DNA from: Planktothrix tepida PCC 9214 | GTDB lineage: Bacteria > Cyanobacteriota > Cyanobacteriia > Cyanobacteriales > Microcoleaceae | NCBI RefSeq assembly: GCF_900009145.1 | Contig: NZ_LN889803.1 | Coordinates: 205,894 to 269,893 of the forward strand | Length of the DNA: 64,000 nt | Reading direction: 5' to 3' | Shown here: in pieces, positions 52,602 to 61,923 of the stretch | Layout of the letters: each line of letters opens with the position of its first letter | Numbering within the stretch: the first letter of the stretch is position 1 | Program-made: the position numbers and the translations under genes | Notes under the pieces: model-generated | Databases searched by the model: none | Seen by the model: the letters and a program-made list of their open reading frames with translations, nothing else | What the model was told of the DNA's origin: nothing

Positions 52602-53825
52602 ATGCTACCTTCTGAACTTTTAAGTTATAAACAACAGGGAGAAACGGTTATTCCCCTCCGTTTAAATATTGATACAAAACATATCAATCTAGCAACGGAT
52701 GTGATTCAATGTTTTGAAGAATCTGTGAATCAAACCCAAGGAGAACTGAATAAAAAGTTACAGGAATTTGAAGGGGATAGTCCTGACTATCGGTTGAAAC
52801 GAGGATTAGCACATTTATTAAGGAGTAGTTTTTGTACCTTTGAGGTTGTTAGTCCCTTAGAACCTGTAGAATTACGACAAAAAGTATTTGCATTAGCGGC
52901 GAAAACTGTACCCAGTTCGGTGGCGACAGAACACACCTTAGAACAGGTAGCGACTCAACTCAGCCAAGACTTAAATCGAGAGGTTTTACCTTATCAAATT
53001 TTAGCGGGTCTTTATGCAGATTTACAGGAAAATCGGATTTTAACCCAATTAGATTCTCCCACTCCAGAAGCGTTATTACATCGGTATAATTTATCTCAAG
53101 TTCAGGGTATTTTCTATCAAGCCAGCCAAATTATTATTAACGCCTATCGCAATGACCCAGGGGAATATAAATTATTATTTCGTTATTTAAAATTATTCCA
53201 ATTAATGACTTATATTGAAGGAGATGCAGATCAAGGATTTACCTTAACCATTGATGGGCCGACCAGTTTATTTAAAGCTAGTACCCGCTATGGTTTATCT
53301 TTAGCTAAAATGATTCCGGCTTTACTTCATGTCACAAAATGGAGTTTAAAGGCAAAATTACAACAACGTGACCCCTATACTCGTGTGGTGAGAACGGGTT
53401 ATTTTAGTTTGAATTCGGATTGCGGTTTGGTCAGTCATTATCCACCGGGTAAACCCTATGATAGTATGATTGAACAATCCTTTGCTGAACGTTGGAATAA
53501 GTTAAAAACAGAATGGAAATTAGAACGAGAAGTGGATTTAATTCCGCTTCCGGGGAGTGTAATGATTCCTGATTTTCGGTTAGTTCATCCTGATGGACGA
53601 GTGTTTTTATTAGAGATTATTGGCTATTGGCGACCGGAATATTTACAAAAGAAGTTTTATCAGGTGCAACGTTCTGGATGTGATACTTTAATTTTAGCGA
53701 TTTCTGAACGGTTGAATTTAGAAAATGCTGGAATTAATATTAATCGTCTCCCGGTTCCTGTGGTATGGTTTAAGGATAAGTTATCGCCTAAAGCAGTATT
53801 AGATATTTTAGAAAATCAAGCCTAA
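52602..53825 (+). CDS. Bax1-like (DUF790) nuclease
   Basis: A 407-residue DUF790 protein. Archaeal Bax1, the partner of XPB, belongs to this family. The C-terminal half carries the PD-(D/E)XK-type nuclease core: IPLPGSVMIPDFRLVHPDGRVFLLEIIGYWRPEYLQKK, with the Asp and E-x-I/G-Y-W segment. The helicase gene precedes it by 111 bp on the same strand, giving a helicase-nuclease repair pair. The Bax1 fold is known to include a Cas2-like domain. The second CRISPR array starts within 10 to 80 bp of its stop codon. Confidence 0.8.
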   Translation: MLPSELLSYKQQGETVIPLRLNIDTKHINLATDVIQCFEESVNQTQGELNKKLQEFEGDSPDYRLKRGLAHLLRSSFCTFEVVSPLEPVELRQKVFALAAKTVPSSVATEHTLEQVATQLSQDLNREVLPYQILAGLYADLQENRILTQLDSPTPEALLHRYNLSQVQGIFYQASQIIINAYRNDPGEYKLLFRYLKLFQLMTYIEGDADQGFTLTIDGPTSLFKASTRYGLSLAKMIPALLHVTKWSLKAKLQQRDPYTRVVRTGYFSLNSDCGLVSHYPPGKPYDSMIEQSFAERWNKLKTEWKLEREVDLIPLPGSVMIPDFRLVHPDGRVFLLEIIGYWRPEYLQKKFYQVQRSGCDTLILAISERLNLENAGININRLPVPVVWFKDKLSPKAVLDILENQA

Positions 53826-53831
53826 AATATT

Positions 53832-54015
53832 AATCATACCCTGATAAAGATTATAGTCAATTTCAATCTATGTAGTAAGCCCTTCAGGGCTATCTTCTTG
53901 TAGTTTCAATCCCTGATAGGGATTATAGTCGATTTCAACGAAATCATAGCATGAAATTAAAAAAGGCTGAATCAGAGTTTCAATCCCTATCAGGTGCTGA
54001 AACTCTGATTTCAAC
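53832..54015. repeat. Degenerate repeats at the leader-distal end of CRISPR array 2
   Basis: Three decayed units precede the canonical array. About 53832-53868 is strongly diverged. 53903-53939 differs in about four bases. 53978-54015 has an altered centre. The last one also creates a perfect 12-bp inverted repeat, ATCAGAGTTTCA (53971-53982) and TGAAACTCTGAT (53998-54009). Decay at this end points to a leader on the right. Confidence 0.75.
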
Positions 54016-54049
54016 ATCGAGTTAATTAGTTTCGTATATCAAGGATTAT

Positions 54050-54676
54050 GTTTCAATCCCTGAAAGGGATTATAGCTGATTTCAACTTACCAAATTCAAT
54101 GGAGCAAAAAACAATGTTTTTGTTTCAATCCCTGAAAGGGATTATAGCTGATTTCAACCATCATCTTAATTCCTTAAAGGCTTCAGACTTAGAGGATCAT
54201 CTCGTTTCAATCCCTGAAAGGGATTATAGCTGATTTCAACTTCCTCCCTATCCTTAATTAGCCTAAAGGCTTTTTTGTTTCAATCCCTGAAAGGGATTAT
54301 AGCTGATTTCAACGGGGATTTTGGATGGAGTCTTTGCGGGAGGGATGTGTTTCAATCCCTGAAAGGGATTATAGCTGATTTCAACCAGCTTGCATTAAGG
54401 CGGAGGTCATGTCATTAGTGTTTCAATCCCTGAAAGGGATTATAGCTGATTTCAACAATCGAAGTAATCGTTGAGCATCTTCCCCTACAGCGTTTCAATC
54501 CCTGAAAGGGATTATAGCTGATTTCAACGCCGAAACAATTGAGAAGTGGGAAAAGCAGATATTTGGGGTTTCAATCCCTGAAAGGGATTATAGCTGATTT
54601 CAACCGGTAGTCCGAAACTCCCACCAGAAGCCAGCGAGGGTTTCAATCCCTGAAAGGGATTATAGCTGATTTCAAC
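54050..54676 (-). CRISPR. CRISPR array 2: 9 canonical 37-bp repeats, 8 spacers
   Basis: The repeat, on the plus strand, begins GTTTCAATCCCTGAAAGG and ends TAGCTGATTTCAAC. It contains the stem ATCCCTGAAAGGGAT. Starts are 54050, 54122, 54204, 54277, 54349, 54420, 54492, 54568 and 54640; spacers are 34 to 45 bp. On the minus strand it ends GGGATTGAAAC, giving the canonical 8-nt tag ATTGAAAC of Cas6-processed type I or III arrays. Transcription is therefore probably leftward. No cas gene is adjacent, so processing must be done in trans. The sequence is unrelated to array 1. Confidence 0.97.
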
Positions 54677-54990
54677 CGCAGGCTTCTGAGAGCCTTAATC
54701 TATGCAGTTTTCAAGGTGCGATCGCGCTAACCTGATCTGAATATACCATTTCAGCCATCGACTTAGCAACAGGCAAAAATCAAAAAACGCTAAAACCCTC
54801 TTCAGATATAGCGTTTAAGAATTGCGACAACCTAATTTAACCTTGAAGAAGCCCCAAACCCAGAACAGACAACAGTTTCAGACGTGAATTTCAGCCCTGG
54901 TAATTTCAACAGCGATAGGTTAGCGCAACTTCGGGGGATGCTCAAATATTAGAGGATGAGACGGTTTATGACTTCAATTTGAATAATCTC
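54677..54990 (-). promoter_or_regulatory. Candidate leader of CRISPR array 2
   Basis: 314 bp without a gene between the array and the gene at 54991. On the minus strand the part next to the first repeat reads TTGAAAACTGCATAGATT. One HIP1 octamer (GCGATCGC) lies near 54719. Scattered TTTCAAC/TTTCAGA words may be eroded repeats. Leader function follows from array orientation only. Confidence 0.45.
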
Positions 54991-55281
54991 TTAATTTTGT
55001 TGAACTCGGATAAATTCAATATGGGGTAAAAGGGGATCTTTAATCATACCAATTCCCGCAAAACCCCAGCGCTGTAAAATCGGTTTAATTTGCGAACCTG
55101 TAATTGATTCTACCGCAAATCTATCTTTCAAATCCCCCGCGTGTTTGTTTAAATAACCCAAGGCATCAAATTGTTCTGAAAATAATAATAAATAACTTGA
55201 TGGCTTATCCGGGTCAGGACGGGCGGTGACATAACGGCCATCAGATCTCGCTCTAAGAATATAATAAACTTCTGAAAACAT
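54991..55281 (-). CDS. Small conserved-looking hypothetical protein
   Basis: A 96-residue soluble protein (MFSEVYYILRARSDGRYV...ALGYLNKHA...FAVESITGSQI...RWGFAGIGMIKDPLLPHIEFIRV). The alternating hydrophobic pattern and codon use suggest a real mixed alpha/beta protein. I know no function. It lies upstream of the ABC permease gene on the same strand, 57 bp away. Confidence 0.6.
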   Translation of the reverse strand: MFSEVYYILRARSDGRYVTARPDPDKPSSYLLLFSEQFDALGYLNKHAGDLKDRFAVESITGSQIKPILQRWGFAGIGMIKDPLLPHIEFIRVQQN

Positions 55282-55338
55282 TTTAACACAATCCTCAGCG
55301 TTTTAAAACAAGATGAAACGATGGAGAACCCTCGGATT

Positions 55339-56331
55339 TTAACGTAAATCTTCTAATTTTATTCGAGGGTCAACGGCTTTTAAGAGTAAATCTGCTAATA
55401 AATTACCGATAATTAACATCACCGCCCCCATCATTAAACTTGCCATAACTAAATATAAATCCTGCTGTTGTACCGCTTGCAAGATTAATTTACCTAATCC
55501 CGGCCAATTAAAAAAGGTTTCCGCAATAAAAGCTCCTCCTAATAAACTGGCAAATTCAAAGCCTAATAAGGTAATTAAAGGGTTAACTGCATTGCGGAGG
55601 GCATGAATATAAATAACACGATTTTCAGGGAGTCCTTTCGCCCTAGCGGTTTGAATATAATCTTGACGTAAAACATCTAAAAGCTGCCCCCGCATTAACC
55701 GTTGTAACCCGGCAAAACTGGTAATACTTAAGGCTAAGGTTGGTAAAATACTATGCCAAGCAATATCCGCTACTTTTCCCAAAGGAGATAAATCCGGGAA
55801 ATTAATACTGGTCATCCCACCAACGGGAAATAAGGGGGAGGTTTTTTGAGCTAAAAACAATAATAATAAAGCTGTGATGAAACTGGGGAAGCCTTGTCCG
55901 GTGTAACTAATCACTTGCAAAAATCGGTCAATGAAACGGTTTTGATGAACCGCCCCAACAATGCCTAACGGAATTCCAATTGCCCAAGTGATAATTAAGG
56001 ATAAAATTGCTAATAATAACGTAGCCGGAACTCGTTCTAAAAGCAAAGAGGTAACAGACCGTTGATTGGCAAAACTATAGCCAAAATTGCCGTAACCAAC
56101 AATTTGCCCTAACCAAAACCAATATTGTTCTACAGCCGATTTATCAAGGTGAAATTTTACTCGCAGTTGGTCTAAGGTTTCCTGGGAAATTTGAGGATTA
56201 TTTGAAAGGTTATCTAAATAATCTCCAGGGGCAAGCTGAGTAATGGTAAAACATAAAGCGGAAGCTAAAAATAGCGTTAAAATGGCTTGTAATAATCGCT
56301 TACCAATATAGACAAATGTTTCATTCATCAT
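55339..56331 (-). CDS. Oligopeptide-type ABC transporter permease (DppB/OppB family)
   Basis: A 330-residue permease with about six membrane helices. The first is LQAILTLFLASALCFTITQLAPGD. The EAA cytoplasmic loop reads RTARAKGLPENRVIYIHALRNAVNPLI. It would transport peptides, nickel or similar solutes with a DppC-like partner, an ATPase and a binding protein, none of which is adjacent. Cyanobacteria often scatter these genes. Two ATGs in a row give a start at 56331 or 56328. Confidence 0.88.
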   Translation of the reverse strand: MMNETFVYIGKRLLQAILTLFLASALCFTITQLAPGDYLDNLSNNPQISQETLDQLRVKFHLDKSAVEQYWFWLGQIVGYGNFGYSFANQRSVTSLLLERVPATLLLAILSLIITWAIGIPLGIVGAVHQNRFIDRFLQVISYTGQGFPSFITALLLLFLAQKTSPLFPVGGMTSINFPDLSPLGKVADIAWHSILPTLALSITSFAGLQRLMRGQLLDVLRQDYIQTARAKGLPENRVIYIHALRNAVNPLITLLGFEFASLLGGAFIAETFFNWPGLGKLILQAVQQQDLYLVMASLMMGAVMLIIGNLLADLLLKAVDPRIKLEDLR

Positions 56332-56385
56332 CTGGCTTTTCCCCTTTTATAACCTGCAAATAACGTCACGGAAAACCGATAAAAA

Positions 56386-56901
56386 TTAATCGTATTCTAA
56401 CAAACTAATCACCGGAACATCGGGCAATTGTACCCGACCGTTTAAACCCGTGAGTTCCACAACAAAACAAAATCCAGCAACGGTCGCCCCCGCTTGTTGA
56501 ACTAATTCAGCCGTCGCTTTTGCTGTCCCACCTGTGGCAATTAAATCATCTACAATTAACACCCGATGTCCTGATGAAATTGCATCTTGGTGCATTTCTA
56601 AACAATCCGTGCCATATTCTAATTCATATTCAGCCCGATAGACGGCCGACGGTAATTTTTTCGGTTTACGGATAGGAACAAACCCCACGTCTAATTGATA
56701 AGCTAAAGGCATTCCAAATAAAAATCCCCTCGACTCCATTCCGAGAATATAGTCAGGAGACAAAGGACGACATTTTTCCGTTAAACAATCAATGGTATAC
56801 CGCAGTCCTTGGGGGTCTTGTAACAAAGTCGTAATATCTCGGAATAAAATTCCGGGTTTAGGAAAATCGGGAATTTCCCGAATGAGAGACTTTAAATCCA
56901 T
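56386..56901 (-). CDS. apt: Adenine phosphoribosyltransferase
   Basis: A 171-residue type I PRTase that salvages adenine with PRPP to AMP. The PRPP motif is [14 protein letters not shown]. The family start [24 protein letters not shown] and the ESRGFLFG loop are clear. The start is the ATG at 56901; an upstream ATG at 56916 adds only MITIL. Confidence 0.93.
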   Translation of the reverse strand: MDLKSLIREIPDFPKPGILFRDITTLLQDPQGLRYTIDCLTEKCRPLSPDYILGMESRGFLFGMPLAYQLDVGFVPIRKPKKLPSAVYRAEYELEYGTDCLEMHQDAISSGHRVLIVDDLIATGGTAKATAELVQQAGATVAGFCFVVELTGLNGRVQLPDVPVISLLEYD

Positions 56902-56972
56902 GAGTATTGTAATCAACGAGAAGATCGAATAGACTCAGGGAAATTGTCTCTCATTCTGTGCGCTCTGTCGAG

Positions 56973-57368
56973 TTATTTTTTCCCTTTGTGTTTGCTGTCT
57001 TCATCAGGAAAACGAATAATATCATCGTCCCCCAAATATTCGCCATTCTGCACTTCAATCATCACCAAAGGAATCACCCCAGGATTTTCCACGCGGTGGG
57101 GGGTATTCATGGGAACATAGGTGGACTGTTTCGGAAGCAGTAAAGTTTCCTCACCCCCACAAACGACTTTAGCGGTTCCTGCCACTACAATCCAGTGTTC
57201 ACTGCGATGATAGTGCATTTGGGTACTGATATGATAACCTGGATTGACGACAATGCGATTAATTCGGTAGCGATCGCCTTCTTCAAGTAAACTCACCTGA
57301 CCCCAAGGCGGTGTCCGAGTTGTACTTTCTTCGGAAATAGGGGTTTGTGCAGTTTTATCTGTGCTCAT
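56973..57368 (-). CDS. Cupin protein, mannose-6-phosphate isomerase type II-like
   Basis: A 131-residue single-cupin protein. The metal site reads HYHRSEHWIVVAGTAKV, with the second motif PHRVENPG. It matches the C-terminal isomerase domain of bifunctional mannose-1-phosphate guanylyltransferase/mannose-6-phosphate isomerase, here stand-alone. It should interconvert mannose-6-phosphate and fructose-6-phosphate. Confidence 0.85.
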   Translation of the reverse strand: MSTDKTAQTPISEESTTRTPPWGQVSLLEEGDRYRINRIVVNPGYHISTQMHYHRSEHWIVVAGTAKVVCGGEETLLLPKQSTYVPMNTPHRVENPGVIPLVMIEVQNGEYLGDDDIIRFPDEDSKHKGKK

Positions 57369-57498
57369 AATTCTTGTCAGTATCAGAGAATACCAATTTT
57401 ATAACCTAATTTTGGGGTTAAAATCCCTCTTCATCTTACCTATTCATGAATCCGAATTCAACAATTATTGTTCAAATTCAAGAATCTGGTCAAAATAT

Positions 57499-59514
57499 TT
57501 ACCAAGGACTGCCAATTAAAGTAAACGCTGACCAATAATAAGGATGAGTCAAAGTTTGAGGCGGTAAATTTCCCAGTTCTGGCGGCAGCAGAATCCTTTG
57601 TTTCTCATCGAGTTGTAAATAACCTGCTTCTAATTTTACCTCCCCTTTCAAAAGTTTAATTTGAGCTTTTCTTAATGCCTCAGCTTTAATTTTAGACCCC
57701 TGTAATTGACGATAAAACTCAGTCATTAACCCTAACGTTCCCTCATCACTAACATACCATAAACTCGCTAAAGCTGATTTTACACCCGCTTGAACCGCTA
57801 ACCCTGCAAATCCGAGTTCTGCGTGTTCATCTCCTAAAGCAGTACGACAAGACGACAAAACTAATAACTCCACTGCGGGTTTATTCCATCCTAACTGTCT
57901 TAACTGATTTAAACCCAATCGTTCCTTATCCCACAATTGTATAAAAGAATTATCAGGACGTCCGGGGTTAAATTCACTATGGGTCGCTAAATGAATAATT
58001 TGATAGGGATAATCTCGCCGTTGACGAATTAAATTATTAATCGTAAAGGCTTGATTCATAAACACATGACCCGACCACATCCGTTGAGTAATTAAATTTA
58101 ACTCAGTTTCTACCGCAGGTAAGGGTTGTAAATCCACAAACCGACTCGCTCCCATAGCTAAAACTTGCGTATTTTCCAGAGAACGATAACGAGTATCTAA
58201 TAAACTCAAACTCGGAATTAAACTCAAACTATAATTTTCGACTAAAAAATGCTGACCGTCATGGAGTGCAGCCATCGGTAAACTGCGTAATCCAGCATCT
58301 AAACTCAATAATAATGTTTCAATATTACCCGCTTTCAATTCAGATTCAATCGGAGTAATTAACCAGCGATACAGTTGTTGAGAAGCCGATAAATAACTTT
58401 CAGAATTTCGATCTCGTGGATTCGTAATTCCAGTTCTAAACTCCTGAACTTTTGCCATTAATTCGGCATGAGAAACATCAACTCGTTTCAATTGCGGTTT
58501 TCCATTTTCCGTTAAAATCACCACATCTAAATCATTTTGTCTCAACATCACATAAACCACCGCCGCATGGGTTCCCGTTTCTCGATAAATGCGTTTTAAA
58601 ACCGATGCTGCATCAGCCGTTGTTAATGAAAAACCCACCACGTCTTGACCGAAATATTCGGCAAATTCATCCCGACGTAATTCCTCTAATCCAGTAAATC
58701 CCCCCCAATTTCTATCCTGCAATTGAGTTTGATTAGCACTAAAGATTAAATTATTAACTTCACGAATGGGAATCTCTAATTTTTGTTGAGAATTAACTTC
58801 TTTTAAACCCGGAAAACCCATCATCGGAGGCATTCCCGGTGCGCCATTTCCAGGAACTAATCGCGAATCCAACTGCAAAATCCCCGGAGAATGATTTGAA
58901 AACGGCCCAGAAGTTATCCCTATTGGGGAGGGGTTAGTATTACTTAAAATCATCTGACCTTGAGGATTAACACTCACATGATTCGCCGGACTATTAAAGG
59001 GAGAACCTGTTAGTAATTCAGGTAAGGCTAACGGACTCACCGACCCATTTCCCAGAGTTGCTGTCACCGGGACTTCTAAATTTAACATTTGTCCCATTCC
59101 TGATAACTGAACAAAATTACCATTCCCCCCTGGAGTGGGTTGGGGTGCTGCATTTCCTGGTATTGAATGGGGAGAAGGTGAGAGGGGACTGGTTGAAAAC
59201 ATCGACGGAGAATTAGGCGGTAAAACAATATTATTTCCACCCATCGGTTGATTTTGAATCGGTAGAAAATTCCCCGGCATTGCAGAGGTAGAGTTAGGGC
59301 TAAAAATAGTGGAATTATTAACAGGAATAGCTGGAAAAAACAGTGCGGAATTTAGATTGGAAATTTGGCTAGGGGGGACAGCACGCCCCTGATGTTCCCC
59401 AGGGACAGCCATGACACCCCCAGAAACCCCAGGCATTTCAGCCATCGCCGGACAAATAAGACCATTTAAAACCAAAAGGGGGATCAATTTTGCAGTGAAT
59501 CGATGGGTTTTCAT
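57499..59514 (-). CDS. Secreted CHAT-domain caspase-like protein
   Basis: A 671-residue protein. A signal peptide (LIPLLVLNGLICPAMA) is followed by about 200 residues of Pro/Asn/Ser/Gly low-complexity sequence, then a helical region and a C-terminal CHAT peptidase domain. The catalytic dyad is His512 (HLATHSEF) and Cys556 (VLSSCRTALGDEHAE), and the C-terminal VKSALASLWYVSDEG fits the family. CHAT proteins are caspase-HetF-like cysteine proteases. The export signal means this one acts outside the cytosol. No partner is adjacent. Confidence 0.88.
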   Translation of the reverse strand: MKTHRFTAKLIPLLVLNGLICPAMAEMPGVSGGVMAVPGEHQGRAVPPSQISNLNSALFFPAIPVNNSTIFSPNSTSAMPGNFLPIQNQPMGGNNIVLPPNSPSMFSTSPLSPSPHSIPGNAAPQPTPGGNGNFVQLSGMGQMLNLEVPVTATLGNGSVSPLALPELLTGSPFNSPANHVSVNPQGQMILSNTNPSPIGITSGPFSNHSPGILQLDSRLVPGNGAPGMPPMMGFPGLKEVNSQQKLEIPIREVNNLIFSANQTQLQDRNWGGFTGLEELRRDEFAEYFGQDVVGFSLTTADAASVLKRIYRETGTHAAVVYVMLRQNDLDVVILTENGKPQLKRVDVSHAELMAKVQEFRTGITNPRDRNSESYLSASQQLYRWLITPIESELKAGNIETLLLSLDAGLRSLPMAALHDGQHFLVENYSLSLIPSLSLLDTRYRSLENTQVLAMGASRFVDLQPLPAVETELNLITQRMWSGHVFMNQAFTINNLIRQRRDYPYQIIHLATHSEFNPGRPDNSFIQLWDKERLGLNQLRQLGWNKPAVELLVLSSCRTALGDEHAELGFAGLAVQAGVKSALASLWYVSDEGTLGLMTEFYRQLQGSKIKAEALRKAQIKLLKGEVKLEAGYLQLDEKQRILLPPELGNLPPQTLTHPYYWSAFTLIGSPW

Positions 59515-59621
59515 GTCGTCTAAACTCCTTAGACATCCGGCGAATCCAGACGCCTATCAATAGTTTAGAGTATTTTCTGCCTAAAAAATCCGGCTTTACC
59601 AACTCTTTACCGATTGGCTAT

Positions 59622-60305
59622 TTATTTCTTCAACCCTTGATTTAACCATTGCTGCATTAACTTAATTTCCGCTTCTTGAGATGTTAAAATAGCTTGAGCA
59701 AGTTGTTGAATTTCCGAGCGTTTTGATTTGGTTTGAGCATCTTTTGCCATGATTAATGCCCCTTGGTGATGGGGAATCATCGCGGTGAAAAATCGTTGAT
59801 CAAAACCTGAATCAGCCGCCCCTAAATCAGCCATCATCATCATTGAATCCATTTGTTGGGAAGACATGGGCATACTATGACCCATAGCCGCATGATAAGC
59901 AATGGCATCTTTTGCTTGGGGATACCAAGTTTTTCGCCATTGCTGCATCTGAGCAATTTCTTTTTCTTGAGCTTTAATAATGTCTTCGGCTAATTTTTTA
60001 ACTTCAGGACGAGTCGATTTTTGGAGAACTTGTTGAGCCATGTTAATAGCGCCTTGATGATGGGGAATCATGGCATCAATAAAGCGTAAATCATACTCAA
60101 CATCGGCTGGGCCTAAATCCATCATCATGCCATGATTTCCTGACATCATGCTGTGATTTTGACTTAGGATTGTTTCAGAACTAACGGGAGTTGCTGTTGA
60201 AGAATTAATCGGTTTAGAAGAGGATTCAACTGTTGTACAAGCACCTAAACTTAAGGTCAGGAAAATTCCGAGGATAGAAGTTAACAAGTCAGGGTTAAAT
60301 CTCAT
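59622..60305 (-). CDS. Lipoprotein with two DUF305 domains
   Basis: A 227-residue protein. A lipobox (LTLSLGAC) ends the signal peptide. Two DUF305 units follow, each with MIPHHQGA (I/L)xMA and EIxxMQQW; residues between them are Met- and His-rich (SMPMSSQQMDSMMMM). This pattern suggests copper or other metal binding at the cell envelope, a common inference for DUF305. The ATG at 60305 (MRFNPD) is preferred over 60320. Confidence 0.85.
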   Translation of the reverse strand: MRFNPDLLTSILGIFLTLSLGACTTVESSSKPINSSTATPVSSETILSQNHSMMSGNHGMMMDLGPADVEYDLRFIDAMIPHHQGAINMAQQVLQKSTRPEVKKLAEDIIKAQEKEIAQMQQWRKTWYPQAKDAIAYHAAMGHSMPMSSQQMDSMMMMADLGAADSGFDQRFFTAMIPHHQGALIMAKDAQTKSKRSEIQQLAQAILTSQEAEIKLMQQWLNQGLKK

Positions 60306-60423
60306 AGAGTTTGGGTTCAAAATTTAGAATGGAAAGGTGAATTTGTTAGAATAAAAGCGGAGTTAATCTCAGAGGTAAACTCCTCAGTTTTAGTTTGACA
60401 TTCAAAAATGAAATCAGGATGAA

Positions 60424-60987
60424 ATGGTCAAAAATCATCACCCCCCATCGTCTCCTTGGAAAGTCATTCAACTTTTAGCCGAGATTCATTCTCCTTGGGT
60501 AACGGTAATTGCGGAACAATTACAAGATGATCAAGGTAAAATTGTAGACTATTGGCGAGTGGAAAAAGCTGATTCTGTTGTGATTTTAACGATTCAGAAT
60601 CAAACCTTGATTTTACCTCGACCTATGTATCGTCCAGGGGTCGGAAAAACTACACTTGATTTTCCAGGAGGACGAGTTTCCTCAGAACAAACACCTTTAG
60701 AAGCAGTTCCCTTAATTCTTCAAAAAGAGTTAGGGATTCAATCTCATGAAATTGCTAAAATTATCACTTTAAATCATGAGGGATGGGCAATTAATAGTTC
60801 TTTTTCTAACCAAAAATTGTATGGATTTATGGCTGAAATTTTACCAAATATTTCTATCAATCCCGAACAAATTGGAGCAATTTACCCGATTACAACTCAG
60901 GGAATTGAAGCGTTACTCAAGGATTTAGTTTGTCTTCAATGTCGAGGAATTTTATTAGAATGGAAACAGAAATTTAAAATAAATTAG
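60424..60987 (+). CDS. Nudix-like protein with a degenerate Nudix box
   Basis: A 187-residue protein with the Nudix fold: DFPGGRVSSEQTPLEAVPLILQKELGI stands where GGxxExGE...REUxEExGU is expected. The Arg and the first catalytic Glu residues are replaced (LILQKELG), so hydrolase activity is doubtful. It may bind a nucleotide or sugar-nucleotide instead. The 3' end overlaps the convergent GGDEF gene by 14 bp. Confidence 0.75.
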   Translation: MVKNHHPPSSPWKVIQLLAEIHSPWVTVIAEQLQDDQGKIVDYWRVEKADSVVILTIQNQTLILPRPMYRPGVGKTTLDFPGGRVSSEQTPLEAVPLILQKELGIQSHEIAKIITLNHEGWAINSSFSNQKLYGFMAEILPNISINPEQIGAIYPITTQGIEALLKDLVCLQCRGILLEWKQKFKIN

Positions 60988-61828
60988 CCTTTGAAATATC
61001 AACTACAATAACCCGATCTCGTCCCTGTTTTTTAGCTTGATATAAAGCGATATCTGCTAGTTGTAATAACTCATCACAGGAGTTTCCATGATCAGGAAAT
61101 CCAGAAACTCCAATGGATACCGTAATTCCTTCTAAAAAATTATAGGAATATTCCTGTTTTAAGTTTTTAACTTTCAGGCGGATTCTCTCAGCAATCATTT
61201 GAGCGATTTGAAGATTGGTATTCGGTAAAATAAAGACAAATTCTTCACCACCATAGCGATAAGCCATATCAGAAATACGGAGAACATCTTTTACCGTTTT
61301 ACTCACCAATTTCAGAACAATATCTCCGGCTTTGTGACCAAACTTATCATTAAACCCCTTAAAATAATCAATATCTGCCATTAAAACACTTAAACATTCT
61401 TGCACCTTTTGGGCCGAATTTAGTACCTGGGGAAATACGGTGTCTAAATATCTTCGATTAAATAATCCTGTTAGGGAATCATGAATACTATCATAATGTA
61501 AGCTTTCTTCTACCAGATTACTATGTTCAATCGTGGTTTCCAAAATTAACTCTAAATCATTTTTTTCCTGACGTAATAAACCGACTAACGATTGCAGGTG
61601 TTCTTGAGAAGCTTGGAGTTTAATTTGTGCTAAATGACGTTCGTGAATTTCTGCTTTTAGTTGTTGATAGGATTTCTGTAATTGAGCTTCTACTAAATCC
61701 CCATGAGCCGTCGTAATTTCTAATAAAATTTCTAGGTCAGCTTTTTCCTGCTTCAGGGTTTTAATCTTCTGGCGGAGTTCGTGAATATAGTTTAGTAGTT
61801 GTTTTTCAGAACAAGGATCATTTTCCAT
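60974..61828 (-). CDS. GGDEF diguanylate cyclase (distal copy)
   Basis: A 284-residue protein. Residues 1-120 form a coiled coil with EKADLEILLEITTAHGDLVE repeated twice (residues 28 and 88 onward). The GGDEF domain has FNRRYLDTVFP, LMADIDYFKGFNDKFGH, the active site GGEEF and the inhibitory I-site RISD at the correct spacing. It should make c-di-GMP. There is no membrane or ligand-sensing domain; control presumably comes from the upstream STAS protein. It is a paralogue of the next gene and shares its layout. Confidence 0.92.
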   Translation of the reverse strand: MENDPCSEKQLLNYIHELRQKIKTLKQEKADLEILLEITTAHGDLVEAQLQKSYQQLKAEIHERHLAQIKLQASQEHLQSLVGLLRQEKNDLELILETTIEHSNLVEESLHYDSIHDSLTGLFNRRYLDTVFPQVLNSAQKVQECLSVLMADIDYFKGFNDKFGHKAGDIVLKLVSKTVKDVLRISDMAYRYGGEEFVFILPNTNLQIAQMIAERIRLKVKNLKQEYSYNFLEGITVSIGVSGFPDHGNSCDELLQLADIALYQAKKQGRDRVIVVDISKANLF

Positions 61829-61923
61829 TAATTTATGCTGGTCTTAAAGGATGAAATAATAAGCAAAGTTCTCTAAATTCAATATACATTTAAAATTCAT
61901 CCTATTCAAATTGGATGAGTTGA

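Noticed and set aside
54048-54233. 61-codon frame in CRISPR array 2
   Set aside because: It consists of translated repeats (FQSLKGIIADFN) and has no independent support.
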